Source: Pollutiaquabacter sp046052345 (GTDB taxonomy: Bacteria > Bacteroidota > Bacteroidia > AKYH767-A > 2013-40CM-41-45). From it: a stretch of 64,000 nt of DNA. Position 1 is the stretch's first letter. Each line of letters opens with the position of its first letter. Below, one piece after another: positions 43,309-51,482 of the stretch. The stretch covers positions 283,602 to 347,601 of the forward strand of contig JBJOMN010000007.1 of assembly GCA_046052345.1 (NCBI GenBank), read 5' to 3'. The translations under genes and the position numbers were made by a program. The notes beneath the pieces were generated by a model. That model was not told the origin of the DNA. It searched no databases and saw only the letters and a program-made list of their open reading frames with translations.

Positions 43309-44730
43309 ATGACCCGCATATTCCTGATTTGTTTACTCCTCTCCGGTATGACTGTTGCCGAGGCCCAACCCCCCTGCGACCACGCTCTGTCCTTTTCAGG
43401 GTTTAATTCCTACGTCGACTGCGGTCCCGGTTCGAATTTCCATGCCGAAGGACAGCTTACCGTCGAGGCCTGGATCAATCTGCCGGACGTCACCACCAAC
43501 CAGAAGATCGCCGGCAACATCGATCCATTCTCCAACTCAGGCTTTGAATTGGGAATCCAGAACGGCGGTATTTATTGTGAGGTGAAAGACACATTCGGCC
43601 TGCAGACATTCACCGCCGTAGGCGTTCCGGCCGGTGTGTGGACACATATCGCAATGACTTACCGCGTCAGCGGCCGTTTCAGAGGTTACATCAACGGAGT
43701 ACTTGTCGCCGACCAGCCCGCTACCAACCAACCCATCGGAGATAACGGCACCACGAACTTCCGTATCGGCGTCGCTCCCTGGGATCCTAATTATTTTGCA
43801 GCCAACGGCCAGATCGATGAAGTGCGCGTATGGGATACCGAGCGTTCCAGGGAACAACTGCGTAAAAACATGCGCATAGAGCAGACTCCTCCGCTACCCG
43901 GACTTATCGGTTACTGGAAGTTCTCGGAGGGAACAGGTTCTTCCACATCGGATGCCAGCGGTTATAACCACAACGGCGTACTTTCCGGCATCACCCTTCC
44001 CTCCTGGCAGAACGCAGCAGGACCTTATGGTTTCGGAGGAGCCGACCTTAACGCAGGTACGGGTGTGATGGGCGCAATGGCTTTTCCCGCTGCAGCCGCC
44101 GATATGATGTTCAACGTGTCGCCCACCACCGATACGTTCGTGGTGAGCAGGATCAACTGCGAGCCGGGTGGTACCCAGCCTGCCGGGTCGGCCACCTTCA
44201 ATAACGGGTACTGGATAATCGACCGTTACGGCAGCTCCACGCCCATGAATTATGCCCTCACTCTTCATTTTCCTGCCGGAACCGTCAGCGCTGCCGACTC
44301 CGTCACGCCCTCGAACCTGCTGTTGTACAACCGGTCCGGGTACAGCACCTCCGGTTGGGTGAACAACGCCTTCGCCGGTGCGGCCTCCCCCTACGATGCA
44401 ACAGTCACATTTCCTTTCATCAGTGTCACCGGACAATTCAAAGCAGCTAGTAACGGCAGCTCCACATTGTCAGTGCCTGATAACGGAACCGTACAGGAGG
44501 GATTCAAGGTCTACCCGAACCCCTTACCTGCCGGACAGGAGTTGTTCGTAAGCTCTCCCCTCGAAACAGGGGTCGTCAGGATCATAGACAGTTCCGGACG
44601 ACTAGTACTGATGCAGTCTTTGAACGGAACCGTAATTCCTTCGACGGGACTTTCTCCCGGCCCGTATAAAATGATTTTGTCTGATTCCCGGGGTTCGTTT
44701 ATTCAAACGCTGGTCGTAACCGGCCGCTGA
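43309..44730 (+). CDS. secreted LamG-domain protein with T9SS sorting domain (copy 1)
   Basis: Predicted cell-surface or secreted protein of 473 residues. The ATG at 43309 gives a clean signal peptide (MTRIFLICLLLSGMTVAEAQ). A LamG/concanavalin-A-like domain spans about residues 25-210: LTVEAWINLP, GVWTHIAMTY, FRGYINGVLVADQPA, GQIDEVRVWD and GLIGYWKFSEGTGSS. A middle all-beta region follows, then a type A C-terminal sorting domain (FKVYPNPLPAGQELFV, RIIDSSGRLVL, YKMILSD) that directs type IX secretion. No glycosidase catalytic residues can be assigned, so adhesion or ligand binding is likelier. A paralogue follows 53 bp downstream. Confidence 0.88.
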   Translation: MTRIFLICLLLSGMTVAEAQPPCDHALSFSGFNSYVDCGPGSNFHAEGQLTVEAWINLPDVTTNQKIAGNIDPFSNSGFELGIQNGGIYCEVKDTFGLQTFTAVGVPAGVWTHIAMTYRVSGRFRGYINGVLVADQPATNQPIGDNGTTNFRIGVAPWDPNYFAANGQIDEVRVWDTERSREQLRKNMRIEQTPPLPGLIGYWKFSEGTGSSTSDASGYNHNGVLSGITLPSWQNAAGPYGFGGADLNAGTGVMGAMAFPAAAADMMFNVSPTTDTFVVSRINCEPGGTQPAGSATFNNGYWIIDRYGSSTPMNYALTLHFPAGTVSAADSVTPSNLLLYNRSGYSTSGWVNNAFAGAASPYDATVTFPFISVTGQFKAASNGSSTLSVPDNGTVQEGFKVYPNPLPAGQELFVSSPLETGVVRIIDSSGRLVLMQSLNGTVIPSTGLSPGPYKMILSDSRGSFIQTLVVTGR

Positions 44731-44783
44731 TATCCGGAGCCCGAGGACAACATCTTACTCTCGTCACGCTCAAAATTTGAAAC

Positions 44784-46208
44784 ATGAGGACGTATTCGGC
44801 CATCGCGGTCTTTCTCCTCATCCGGGCGAGTGTCGTCGCACAGGTCGCCTGCGACCATCATCTTTCTTTTCCCGGCTCCCATAGCTACGTCGATTGCGGT
44901 CCGGGTTCCAATTTCCAGGTCGAAGGGCAACTTACCGTGGAGGCTTGGGTAAAGCTGGACAGCATCTTATACCCTCAGTATATCGCGGGTAATATTGATT
45001 ACGTTTCGACGGCCGGTTTCGAGTTAGCCGTACAGAACAGGTCCCTGTGCTGCACCATCCGGGACACGGCTGTGGGCACGCGTTCCTTTACGGTCCCGGG
45101 CGTCCCTTTCAATGTCTGGACGCACCTTGCCTTCACTTATAAGGTAGGCGGTAGATTCATCGGGTATATCAACGGCAGGGTCGTCTTGAACATGCCTGCC
45201 TCGAATGCCCGGATAGGCGACAACGGCTCCAGCCACTTCATCATCGGGGCTGCACCGTGGAACGGGGATACCCTGAATGTGCACGGTGCGATCGATGAGG
45301 TCCGGGTGTATAATGTGGAAAGGACGCTGTCTCAGATACGGGAGGACATGCGTATGCTACTGACAGGTCCCCAACAAGGCATGGTCGGATACTGGCGCAT
45401 GTCCGAAGGATCCGGATCTTTCACCTCCGACCTCAGTGGCAACGGGCATCACGGCACCCTCAGCGGTCTGAATCTTCCGACGTGGACGATTTCCGAGGGG
45501 CCTTACGGTTATGGGAATTCCGCGTTGCGGATTTGCGCTTCTTCCGGAACACTTTCTTTCTCATCCACCTGGCTCGATCTCGAATTTCCGCAGACCAGTC
45601 TGGACACCTTCGTGGTATCCCGCATCGATTGCGCACCGAATATCACGCCGACCGGCAGCGCCGTTTACTCGGATGTCTACTGGGTGGTGGATCGTTACGG
45701 TATGTCCTTCACCCCGCAGTTCGATTATGTGTTCTCGATGCCGGCCGGATCGGTCGGCTCCGCGGACGAAACTTTTCCTTCGAACCTTCAATTATACCGT
45801 CGCGACGGTTTCAGTACGGGAACGTGGAACACTTCCGTCACTGCGTCCTCCGCTTCCGTCCAACAATCGACCATCCGGTTCATGAACCCGATGACAACCG
45901 GTCAAGTCATGATCGGCACTTCAGGGAATTCCACCCTCGACATTGCGGAGCATCTTTCTGATCCTGCTTTCAGCGTATGGCCCAACCCCGCGGACGATCG
46001 TGCCAGTTTGCTGTTGAAACATCCTGCTCCTGAAAATGCATCCTTCGACATCATCGATCTTCGCGGCCGTGTCGTCCTTCATGCATTTCAGAGTGGTTCG
46101 GAAATTCAGCCTATTCCGTTGTCGGAGATCGAGTCAGGAATGTACCGGATCCGCCGGACGGATCAGGAAATTCCGGAGGACGCTGTATTGATGATCATGC
46201 ATCGTTGA
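44784..46208 (+). CDS. secreted LamG-domain protein with T9SS sorting domain (copy 2)
   Basis: Tandem paralogue of the preceding gene, 474 residues, clearly alike along the whole length. Shared blocks include SYVDCGPGSNF, EGQLTVEAW, the LamG signature AIDEVRVYNVERTLSQIRED and MVGYWRMSEGSGSFTSDLSG, and the middle segment DTFVVSRIDC / WVVDRYG. Signal peptide at residues 1-19. The C-terminal sorting domain starts FSVWPNPADDRASLLL, with FDIIDLRGRVVL and MYRIRR. Divergence between copies is greatest in the ligand-facing loops and the tail, as expected after an old duplication. Probably exported by the T9SS encoded 5 kb away. Confidence 0.88.
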   Translation: MRTYSAIAVFLLIRASVVAQVACDHHLSFPGSHSYVDCGPGSNFQVEGQLTVEAWVKLDSILYPQYIAGNIDYVSTAGFELAVQNRSLCCTIRDTAVGTRSFTVPGVPFNVWTHLAFTYKVGGRFIGYINGRVVLNMPASNARIGDNGSSHFIIGAAPWNGDTLNVHGAIDEVRVYNVERTLSQIREDMRMLLTGPQQGMVGYWRMSEGSGSFTSDLSGNGHHGTLSGLNLPTWTISEGPYGYGNSALRICASSGTLSFSSTWLDLEFPQTSLDTFVVSRIDCAPNITPTGSAVYSDVYWVVDRYGMSFTPQFDYVFSMPAGSVGSADETFPSNLQLYRRDGFSTGTWNTSVTASSASVQQSTIRFMNPMTTGQVMIGTSGNSTLDIAEHLSDPAFSVWPNPADDRASLLLKHPAPENASFDIIDLRGRVVLHAFQSGSEIQPIPLSEIESGMYRIRRTDQEIPEDAVLMIMHR

Positions 46209-46251
46209 TTACCTGCTTAATGCAATAACCGATAGGCTGTTACAGCTTTTT

Positions 46252-46277
46252 CAACAACCCTTATTTAAGGGTTGTTG
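46252..46277 (+). terminator. hairpin after the LamG pair (no U-tract)
   Basis: A perfect 11-bp stem, CAACAACCCTT/AAGGGTTGTTG, has loop ATTT and is preceded by TTTTT but not followed by a T-run. It may stop transcription weakly or only protect the 3' end. Confidence 0.45.
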
Positions 46278-46363
46278 TATGCGGGTTTTCAACTGCCACT
46301 TCGTACCGATTTGGTCCGATAAGAAAATAATTGCTTTTATTTGCGCCGATTGAAGAGCGTGCT

Positions 46364-48892
46364 ATGGCGAAAAATCTGGTAATCGTCGAGTCTCCTGCAA
46401 AGGCAAAGACCATTGAGGGGTATCTCGGAAAAGATTTCACTGTCAAGTCAAGTTACGGCCATGTCCGTGACCTGGTGAAGCAGGGAATGGGGGTCAAGGT
46501 CAGTGATAATTTCGAACCTGTATATGAGGTCAGTCCTGAGAAGGAGGACGTCATCAACGAGCTTCGCCGTCTTGTAAAGAAATCGGATACTGTGTGGCTG
46601 GCGACTGACGAGGACCGCGAGGGAGAGGCCATCTCATGGCACCTGTGCGAAGCGCTCGGACTCGATGAAAAGACGACCAAGCGGATCGTCTTCCACGAGA
46701 TCACCAAGAAGGCCATTCTGGAAGCCATCCAGAAGCCCCGCTTCATCGACCGGAATCTTGTCGATGCCCAGCAGGCGCGCCGTATCCTGGACCGGCTTGT
46801 GGGATTCGAACTCTCGCCGATCCTGTGGAAGAAGGTCCGCCCGCAGCTCTCCGCAGGACGCGTGCAGTCGGTGGCGGTACGCCTCATCGTCGAACGCGAA
46901 CGTGAGATCGATCAGTTCAAGGTGACTTCCGCCTACCGTGTGGTCGCCATCTTTGATATCAACGGAAAGACCTTCAAAGCAGAACTTCCTAAGAAATTCT
47001 CTGCCCGCGAGGAAGCGGAGGCCTTCCTGAAAAGCTGTATCGGGGCAGCCTTCAGCGTGAAGAACCTAGAGGTGAAACCGGGTACGCGCAAGCCGGCCGC
47101 CCCCTTCACCACTTCCACTTTGCAGCAGGAAGCCGCCCGCAAGCTGGGTTACAGCGTTTCGCAGACCATGGTGCTCGCGCAGAAGCTCTATGAAAGCGGT
47201 AAGATCACCTATATGCGTACCGACAGCGTCAATCTTTCCAACGATGCGTTGGATATGGCGCAGCGTGTGATCACGCAGAAATACGGTCCGCAGTACCACG
47301 AACGAAGGCAATACAAGACCAAGACCGCTTCCGCCCAGGAGGCGCACGAAGCCATACGTCCGACGGACATGGGCGTAGACAGTGTCGACGGCGAGTCAAG
47401 GGAGCAGCGTCTGTACCAGCTCATCTGGCAGCGCGCGGTCGCTTCTCAGATGTCGGAAGCCCGACTGGAGAAGACAGTCGTCACCATCGAATCGGACAAA
47501 TCGAAGGAGTTGCTGGTCGCCAACGGCGAAGTGATCAAGTTCGACGGTTTTCTGAAAGTCTATATGGAAGGCACTGATGACGAGGAGTCGGAAGACCAGG
47601 AAGGCTTGTTGCCCACCATGGCCATCGGCGACCGTCTCAAGCTGCTGGAAGCGGTAGCGACCGAGCGTTACACGCATCCTCCCGCACGTTTCACGGAGGC
47701 CGCCCTCGTCAAGAAGCTGGAGGAGTTGGGTATCGGACGTCCCTCCACCTACGCTCCGACCATTTCCACCATCCAGAAGCGCGGTTACGTGCTGAAAGAG
47801 GAGCGGATGGGCAAGGAAAGAAATTACCATGTACTTACCCTCAAGGAAGGCAAGATCCTGCCGGAAGTGAGGACGGAAATAACCGGTGCAGACAAGAACA
47901 AGATGTTCCCGACGGATATCGGTATGCTGGTCAACGATTTCCTCGTACAATATTTCAAGGACATCCTTGATTTCAATTTCACGGCGTTTGTCGAGAAAGA
48001 GTTCGATGACATCGCCAACGGCGAGCTGAAGTGGCAGAAGATGCTCAAGGATTTCTATGCTCCTTTCCACAAGAATGTCGTGGTGACGGAGAAAGACTCC
48101 GAGCGTGTGACCGGTGAGCGGATCCTTGGTAAGGACCCGGCGAGCGGGCTCACTTTGCTGGTCCGGGTCGGACGATTCGGTCCGATGGCACAGATCGGCT
48201 CCCAGGAGGAGACTGACAAGCCGCGTTATTCCAAACTGCGCAGCGACCAGCGACTCGATACCATCACTTTCGAGGAGGCGCTGGACCTCTTCAAACTGCC
48301 CCGGACGGTCGGACAGTTCGAAGAACAAGATGTAGTCGTGTCTGTGGGACGTTTCGGTCCGTACATCCGTCTGGGCGATTTCTTCGTCAGCCTCAAGAAG
48401 GAGGATGATCCTTACACCGTCACCTACGACCGCACCGTGGAGCTGATTCACGAGAGACGCAAGCAGTTGGCCGAGCGTATCATCAAATCCTTCCCCGAGG
48501 ATCCGGAAGTACAGGTGCTCAACGGACGCTGGGGAGCGTATATCTCTTTCCGCGGCAGGAACCTGCGGATTCCCAAGGACCGCGACCCCAAGAGTTTCAC
48601 CCTTCCGGAAATCGAAGAGTTGGCGGCCAATACCCCCGAAACCCCCGGCAGAGGCCGATTCGGAAGGTTCGGGAAAAAGTCGGCATCGTCTTCAGCTCCT
48701 TTCAAACAGGCGGCATCCAAGAAGCCGGTAGCAAAAAAGGCGCCTGCTCCGAAGAAGGAGAAGGTCTCCGCACCGAAGAAAGCAGCGGTGGCGAAGAAGT
48801 CCCCCGCGGTAAAAGCGCCGGTGAAGAAAGCGCCCGCCAAGAAGGCGGCCGTTAAGAAAGCGCCGGCCAAGAAGGCTGCCAAGCGGAAGTGA
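46364..48892 (+). CDS. topA: DNA topoisomerase I
   Basis: Type IA topoisomerase relaxing negative supercoils; 842 residues from the ATG at 46364 (MAKNLVIVESPAKAKTIEGY). The TOPRIM domain has E9 in VESPAKA and the acidic motif ATDEDREGEAISWH. The catalytic tyrosine is Y283 in ITYMRTDSVNLS. C-terminal DNA-binding repeats are seen as GRFGPMAQIG, GRFGPYIRLG and GRWGAYISF. The last about 60 residues are a Lys/Ala/Pro tail with repeated KKAPAKKA units, like histone H1, probably binding DNA non-specifically. Confidence 0.97.
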   Translation: MAKNLVIVESPAKAKTIEGYLGKDFTVKSSYGHVRDLVKQGMGVKVSDNFEPVYEVSPEKEDVINELRRLVKKSDTVWLATDEDREGEAISWHLCEALGLDEKTTKRIVFHEITKKAILEAIQKPRFIDRNLVDAQQARRILDRLVGFELSPILWKKVRPQLSAGRVQSVAVRLIVEREREIDQFKVTSAYRVVAIFDINGKTFKAELPKKFSAREEAEAFLKSCIGAAFSVKNLEVKPGTRKPAAPFTTSTLQQEAARKLGYSVSQTMVLAQKLYESGKITYMRTDSVNLSNDALDMAQRVITQKYGPQYHERRQYKTKTASAQEAHEAIRPTDMGVDSVDGESREQRLYQLIWQRAVASQMSEARLEKTVVTIESDKSKELLVANGEVIKFDGFLKVYMEGTDDEESEDQEGLLPTMAIGDRLKLLEAVATERYTHPPARFTEAALVKKLEELGIGRPSTYAPTISTIQKRGYVLKEERMGKERNYHVLTLKEGKILPEVRTEITGADKNKMFPTDIGMLVNDFLVQYFKDILDFNFTAFVEKEFDDIANGELKWQKMLKDFYAPFHKNVVVTEKDSERVTGERILGKDPASGLTLLVRVGRFGPMAQIGSQEETDKPRYSKLRSDQRLDTITFEEALDLFKLPRTVGQFEEQDVVVSVGRFGPYIRLGDFFVSLKKEDDPYTVTYDRTVELIHERRKQLAERIIKSFPEDPEVQVLNGRWGAYISFRGRNLRIPKDRDPKSFTLPEIEELAANTPETPGRGRFGRFGKKSASSSAPFKQAASKKPVAKKAPAPKKEKVSAPKKAAVAKKSPAVKAPVKKAPAKKAAVKKAPAKKAAKRK

Positions 48893-48935
48893 TTTTCTCC
48901 GGAACTTCTTTCCACACTTCTTTTGTTGAATAAAC

Positions 48936-48954
48936 ACCGCAGCCATTCTGCGGT
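48936..48954 (+). terminator. short hairpin after topA (no U-tract)
   Basis: A 7-bp stem, ACCGCAG/CTGCGGT, with a 5-nt loop lies 44 bp after the topA stop. No T-run follows, so the call is weak. Confidence 0.35.
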
Positions 48955-48970
48955 TGCAGGGGTATGGGCA

Positions 48971-48978
48971 TACTTTTG
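48971..48978 (+). promoter_or_regulatory. -7 box of the ureohydrolase-like gene
   Basis: TACTTTTG (TAnnTTTG), 24 bp before the ATG at 49003, which also supports that ATG over the earlier in-frame one at 48964. Confidence 0.6.
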
Positions 48979-49002
48979 TATGTATCCCCAATACGCTACC
49001 GC

Positions 49003-50172
49003 ATGGAAATAGTCGAATACCTGCAGCCGCTCGACCCTCAAGTCTTCGATGTTTATTCAGAAAAAAAGACGCTCATGGGCCATGTGGTGCGGAAATACCT
49101 CAGGGAAGGAGAATTTCCGGAGTTGCAGGGCGTGCACATCGCCTTGCTGGGGGTAGGGGAATCCCGCGGCGCAGTCAACAACAGCGGTTGCGCTGAAGCT
49201 CCGGATGCCGTTCGTGAGCGCTTTTATGCGCTGAAACAGGCAGGTTATCCCTATAACGTCGTGGACCTTGGCAACCTTCGTTCAGGAGTGAAGCTGGAGG
49301 ATACCTATGCGGCGGTCACCACCATCATGGTGGAATTGCTGAAGGAGGGGGTCCTTCCTGTCATCCTTGGCGGCAGTCAGGACCTTACACTGGCACAATA
49401 CATCGCCTATCAGAAGTTGGAACAGACCGTCAACATCGTAGCGGTCGATGCGCACTTCAACCTTGGTAAGTTGGATGATCCTCATTCCAGCGAGGGATAC
49501 GTAGGGAAGATCGTGTTGCACGAACCTAATTTCCTGTTCAACTATTCCAATATCGGTTATCAGAGTTATTTCGTCGGCACCGACCAGGTGGAGCTCATGG
49601 AGAAACTGTACTTCGACGCCTACCGTCTGGGCAACGTCCGCAAGGACATGGAGGAAGTGGAGCCGATCGTCCGAAATGCAGACATACTTTCCTTCGACAT
49701 GACGGCGATCCGTCAGAGCGATGCGCCCGGGAACGGCAACGCTTCGCCGAACGGGTTTTACGGAGAAGAGGCCTGTCAGATCGTCCGCTATGCGGGCATG
49801 AGCGACAAGCTTACCACTTTCGGCCTTTATGAAGTGAATCCCTCGCTTGATATCCGGTCGCAGACCGCCCATCTGGCGGCTCAGATGCTGTGGTATTTCC
49901 TGGAAGGGTATTATAACCGTAAACGGGATGTCCCGCTGAAGGGCAAGAACGGCTTCACCAAGTTCCGTGTCAGCATGAAGCAGTCGGAACAAGAGATCGT
50001 TTTTTATAAGAGCGATAAAAGTCAGCGGTGGTGGATGGAAGTACCGGTGCCCAACGGGAAAGTCAAATACCAACGGCATCACATGGTGCCTTGCTCGTAC
50101 AAGGATTACGAAACCGCCTGCAGGGACGAGATGCCCGAGCGTTGGTGGCAGGCGTTCCAGAAGCTTTCCTGA
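49003..50172 (+). CDS. ureohydrolase (arginase/formimidoylglutamase) family protein, metal site degenerate
   Basis: The 389-residue protein has the arginase fold: IALLGVGESRGAVNNSGCAE, VILGGSQDLTLAQY, NIVAVDAHFNLG, ILSFDMTAIRQSDAPG. Active ureohydrolases hold two manganese ions with six ligands in GGxHS, DAHxD and SxDxDxxDP. Here the first His is Q126, the DAHxD aspartate is N153, and the second Asp of DxD is T234; D149, H151 and D232 remain. Usual annotation as formimidoylglutamase is therefore doubtful, and a non-catalytic or altered role is likely. It stands between topA and porP-gldKLMN, with its own promoter. Confidence 0.85.
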   Translation: MEIVEYLQPLDPQVFDVYSEKKTLMGHVVRKYLREGEFPELQGVHIALLGVGESRGAVNNSGCAEAPDAVRERFYALKQAGYPYNVVDLGNLRSGVKLEDTYAAVTTIMVELLKEGVLPVILGGSQDLTLAQYIAYQKLEQTVNIVAVDAHFNLGKLDDPHSSEGYVGKIVLHEPNFLFNYSNIGYQSYFVGTDQVELMEKLYFDAYRLGNVRKDMEEVEPIVRNADILSFDMTAIRQSDAPGNGNASPNGFYGEEACQIVRYAGMSDKLTTFGLYEVNPSLDIRSQTAHLAAQMLWYFLEGYYNRKRDVPLKGKNGFTKFRVSMKQSEQEIVFYKSDKSQRWWMEVPVPNGKVKYQRHHMVPCSYKDYETACRDEMPERWWQAFQKLS

Positions 50173-50180
50173 AGGTCCGT

Positions 50181-50219
50181 GGCACGGGTTGCTGACAACC
50201 CGTTGATAACATTCGTGCC
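50181..50219 (+). other. two competing hairpins after the ureohydrolase-like gene
   Basis: Inner stem ACGGGTTG/CAACCCGT (50184-50191 with 50196-50203) and outer stem GGCACG/CGTGCC (50181-50186 with 50214-50219) share three bases, so only one can form fully. No T-run follows. May end or protect the upstream mRNA. Confidence 0.4.
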
Positions 50220-50305
50220 GTACCGGTAACCTTGGCCGCTCAGATCTCGTGTAACAGGTTGATTTCTAGGGAATGGAGGCATGGTCGCAGGCAGGGGGCC
50301 AATCG

Positions 50306-50330
50306 TCAACTAATTTTTGTTTTTAGTTGA
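50306..50330. promoter_or_regulatory. inverted repeat upstream of porP
   Basis: TCAACTAA, 9 bp, TTAGTTGA: a perfect 8-bp inverted repeat in the AT-rich tract before porP. A TACTTTAC element at 50341 is a one-mismatch -7 box, so the repeat would cover the -33 region. An AT-rich terminator is the other reading, as TTTTATT follows. Confidence 0.45.
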
Positions 50331-50404
50331 TTTTATTCATTACTTTACCCCCTTCAAAGCGGCGCAAAGCCTCGAAATTCTTTTGAATTCGCAACAATAG
50401 ATAC

Positions 50405-51340
50405 GTGAAAAGGTCATTATTGCCTGTTCTTCTGTCTTTTGCCGGTTGGTCGGCTTGTTTGGAGGTTTCCGCCCAACAGGACCCGCAATTCAGCCAATAC
50501 ATGTTCAGCCGTCTGCCCGTGAATGCGGCTTATGCAGGCGCCAATGATGCAATTTGCGGTTCGCTTCTTTACCGTAACCAATGGACCGGTTTCGGCGGTG
50601 AGCCTAAAACCACGCTTTTTTCCTTCGATCTGCCGGCTGAAAGCCTTCATGGTGGCGTTGGTCTATCGGTGTATGCTTCCGACCAGTTGGGCAATCAGAA
50701 AAACATGAATATACGCGGTGCGTATGCGTACCGCCACTATCTCAACGAGGGCTCCATCGCTGTCGGTATCGACGCCGGATATCATCAGCTCTCTCCTCGC
50801 GATGAGGCTTGGATCGCCAACGATGATCCGACCACCGATCCGTATATACCCGGAACCGACGGTAGTGGAGGCGCACTCGATCTCGGCTTCGGTATCTATT
50901 ACCAGTCGGATAAGATGTACGTAGGTGTTTCTGCGACCCACCTCACAGAGGGCGATATCGATTACGCCAACGTGCGCACTTCGCTTGCACGTCACTACTG
51001 GCTGATGGCCGGCTACAGTGCGGAACTTTCTCCGTCCCTGACCCTCAAGCCGGCTGTTCTGGTGAAATCCGATGCCGTTTCCACCCAGTTGGATGCCAAT
51101 GCCAACCTGTTCATCAACAACCGTTTCTGGGTTGGTGCCGGGTATCGTCTGCAGGATGCAATTGTAATAATGGCCGGGTTGGAAGTCATTCCTAACCTCA
51201 AATTGGGCTATTCCTACGACTACACGACTTCCAATATCAGGACGTACTCGTCCGGAACCCACGAAATAATGCTGGGATATTGTTTCATGACTCCCAAAAA
51301 GGTAAAACGTACTTTCCACAGAAATGTAAGAATGCTCTGA
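50405..51340 (+). CDS. porP: PorP/SprF-family type IX secretion outer-membrane protein
   Basis: Outer-membrane beta-barrel of 311 residues; PorP of Porphyromonas is needed for T9SS function and SprF for SprB export. The start codon is a GTG. The signal peptide ends near VSAQ and is followed by the family hallmark QQDPQFSQYMFSRLPVNAAY with AGANDAICGSLLYRNQWTGF, then FSFDLPAESLHGGVGLSVYA, and later LGFGIYYQSDKMYVGVSATHL. The last strand is HEIMLGYCFMTPKKVKRTF. It heads the T9SS core genes, as in P. gingivalis. Confidence 0.93.
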   Translation: MKRSLLPVLLSFAGWSACLEVSAQQDPQFSQYMFSRLPVNAAYAGANDAICGSLLYRNQWTGFGGEPKTTLFSFDLPAESLHGGVGLSVYASDQLGNQKNMNIRGAYAYRHYLNEGSIAVGIDAGYHQLSPRDEAWIANDDPTTDPYIPGTDGSGGALDLGFGIYYQSDKMYVGVSATHLTEGDIDYANVRTSLARHYWLMAGYSAELSPSLTLKPAVLVKSDAVSTQLDANANLFINNRFWVGAGYRLQDAIVIMAGLEVIPNLKLGYSYDYTTSNIRTYSSGTHEIMLGYCFMTPKKVKRTFHRNVRML

Positions 51341-51482
51341 TGATGGGTGTTACTTTTATACCCGTTTCACATATAATCAGGAACTCCCGAAATCAGAATT
51401 CAACCGATTCATTTTATATCCAACATTAAATCAATAATATTCGACGTATTACGTTGATTCATTCATTCAACACCCAATCAAA

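Noticed and set aside
43309..46208. Glycoside hydrolase family assignment for the LamG proteins
   Set aside because: The concanavalin-like fold alone does not show catalysis and the acidic active-site signature of GH16-type enzymes is missing.
49003..50172. Functional formimidoylglutamase
   Set aside because: Three of six metal ligands are replaced and no hut genes are nearby, so the standard annotation was not adopted.
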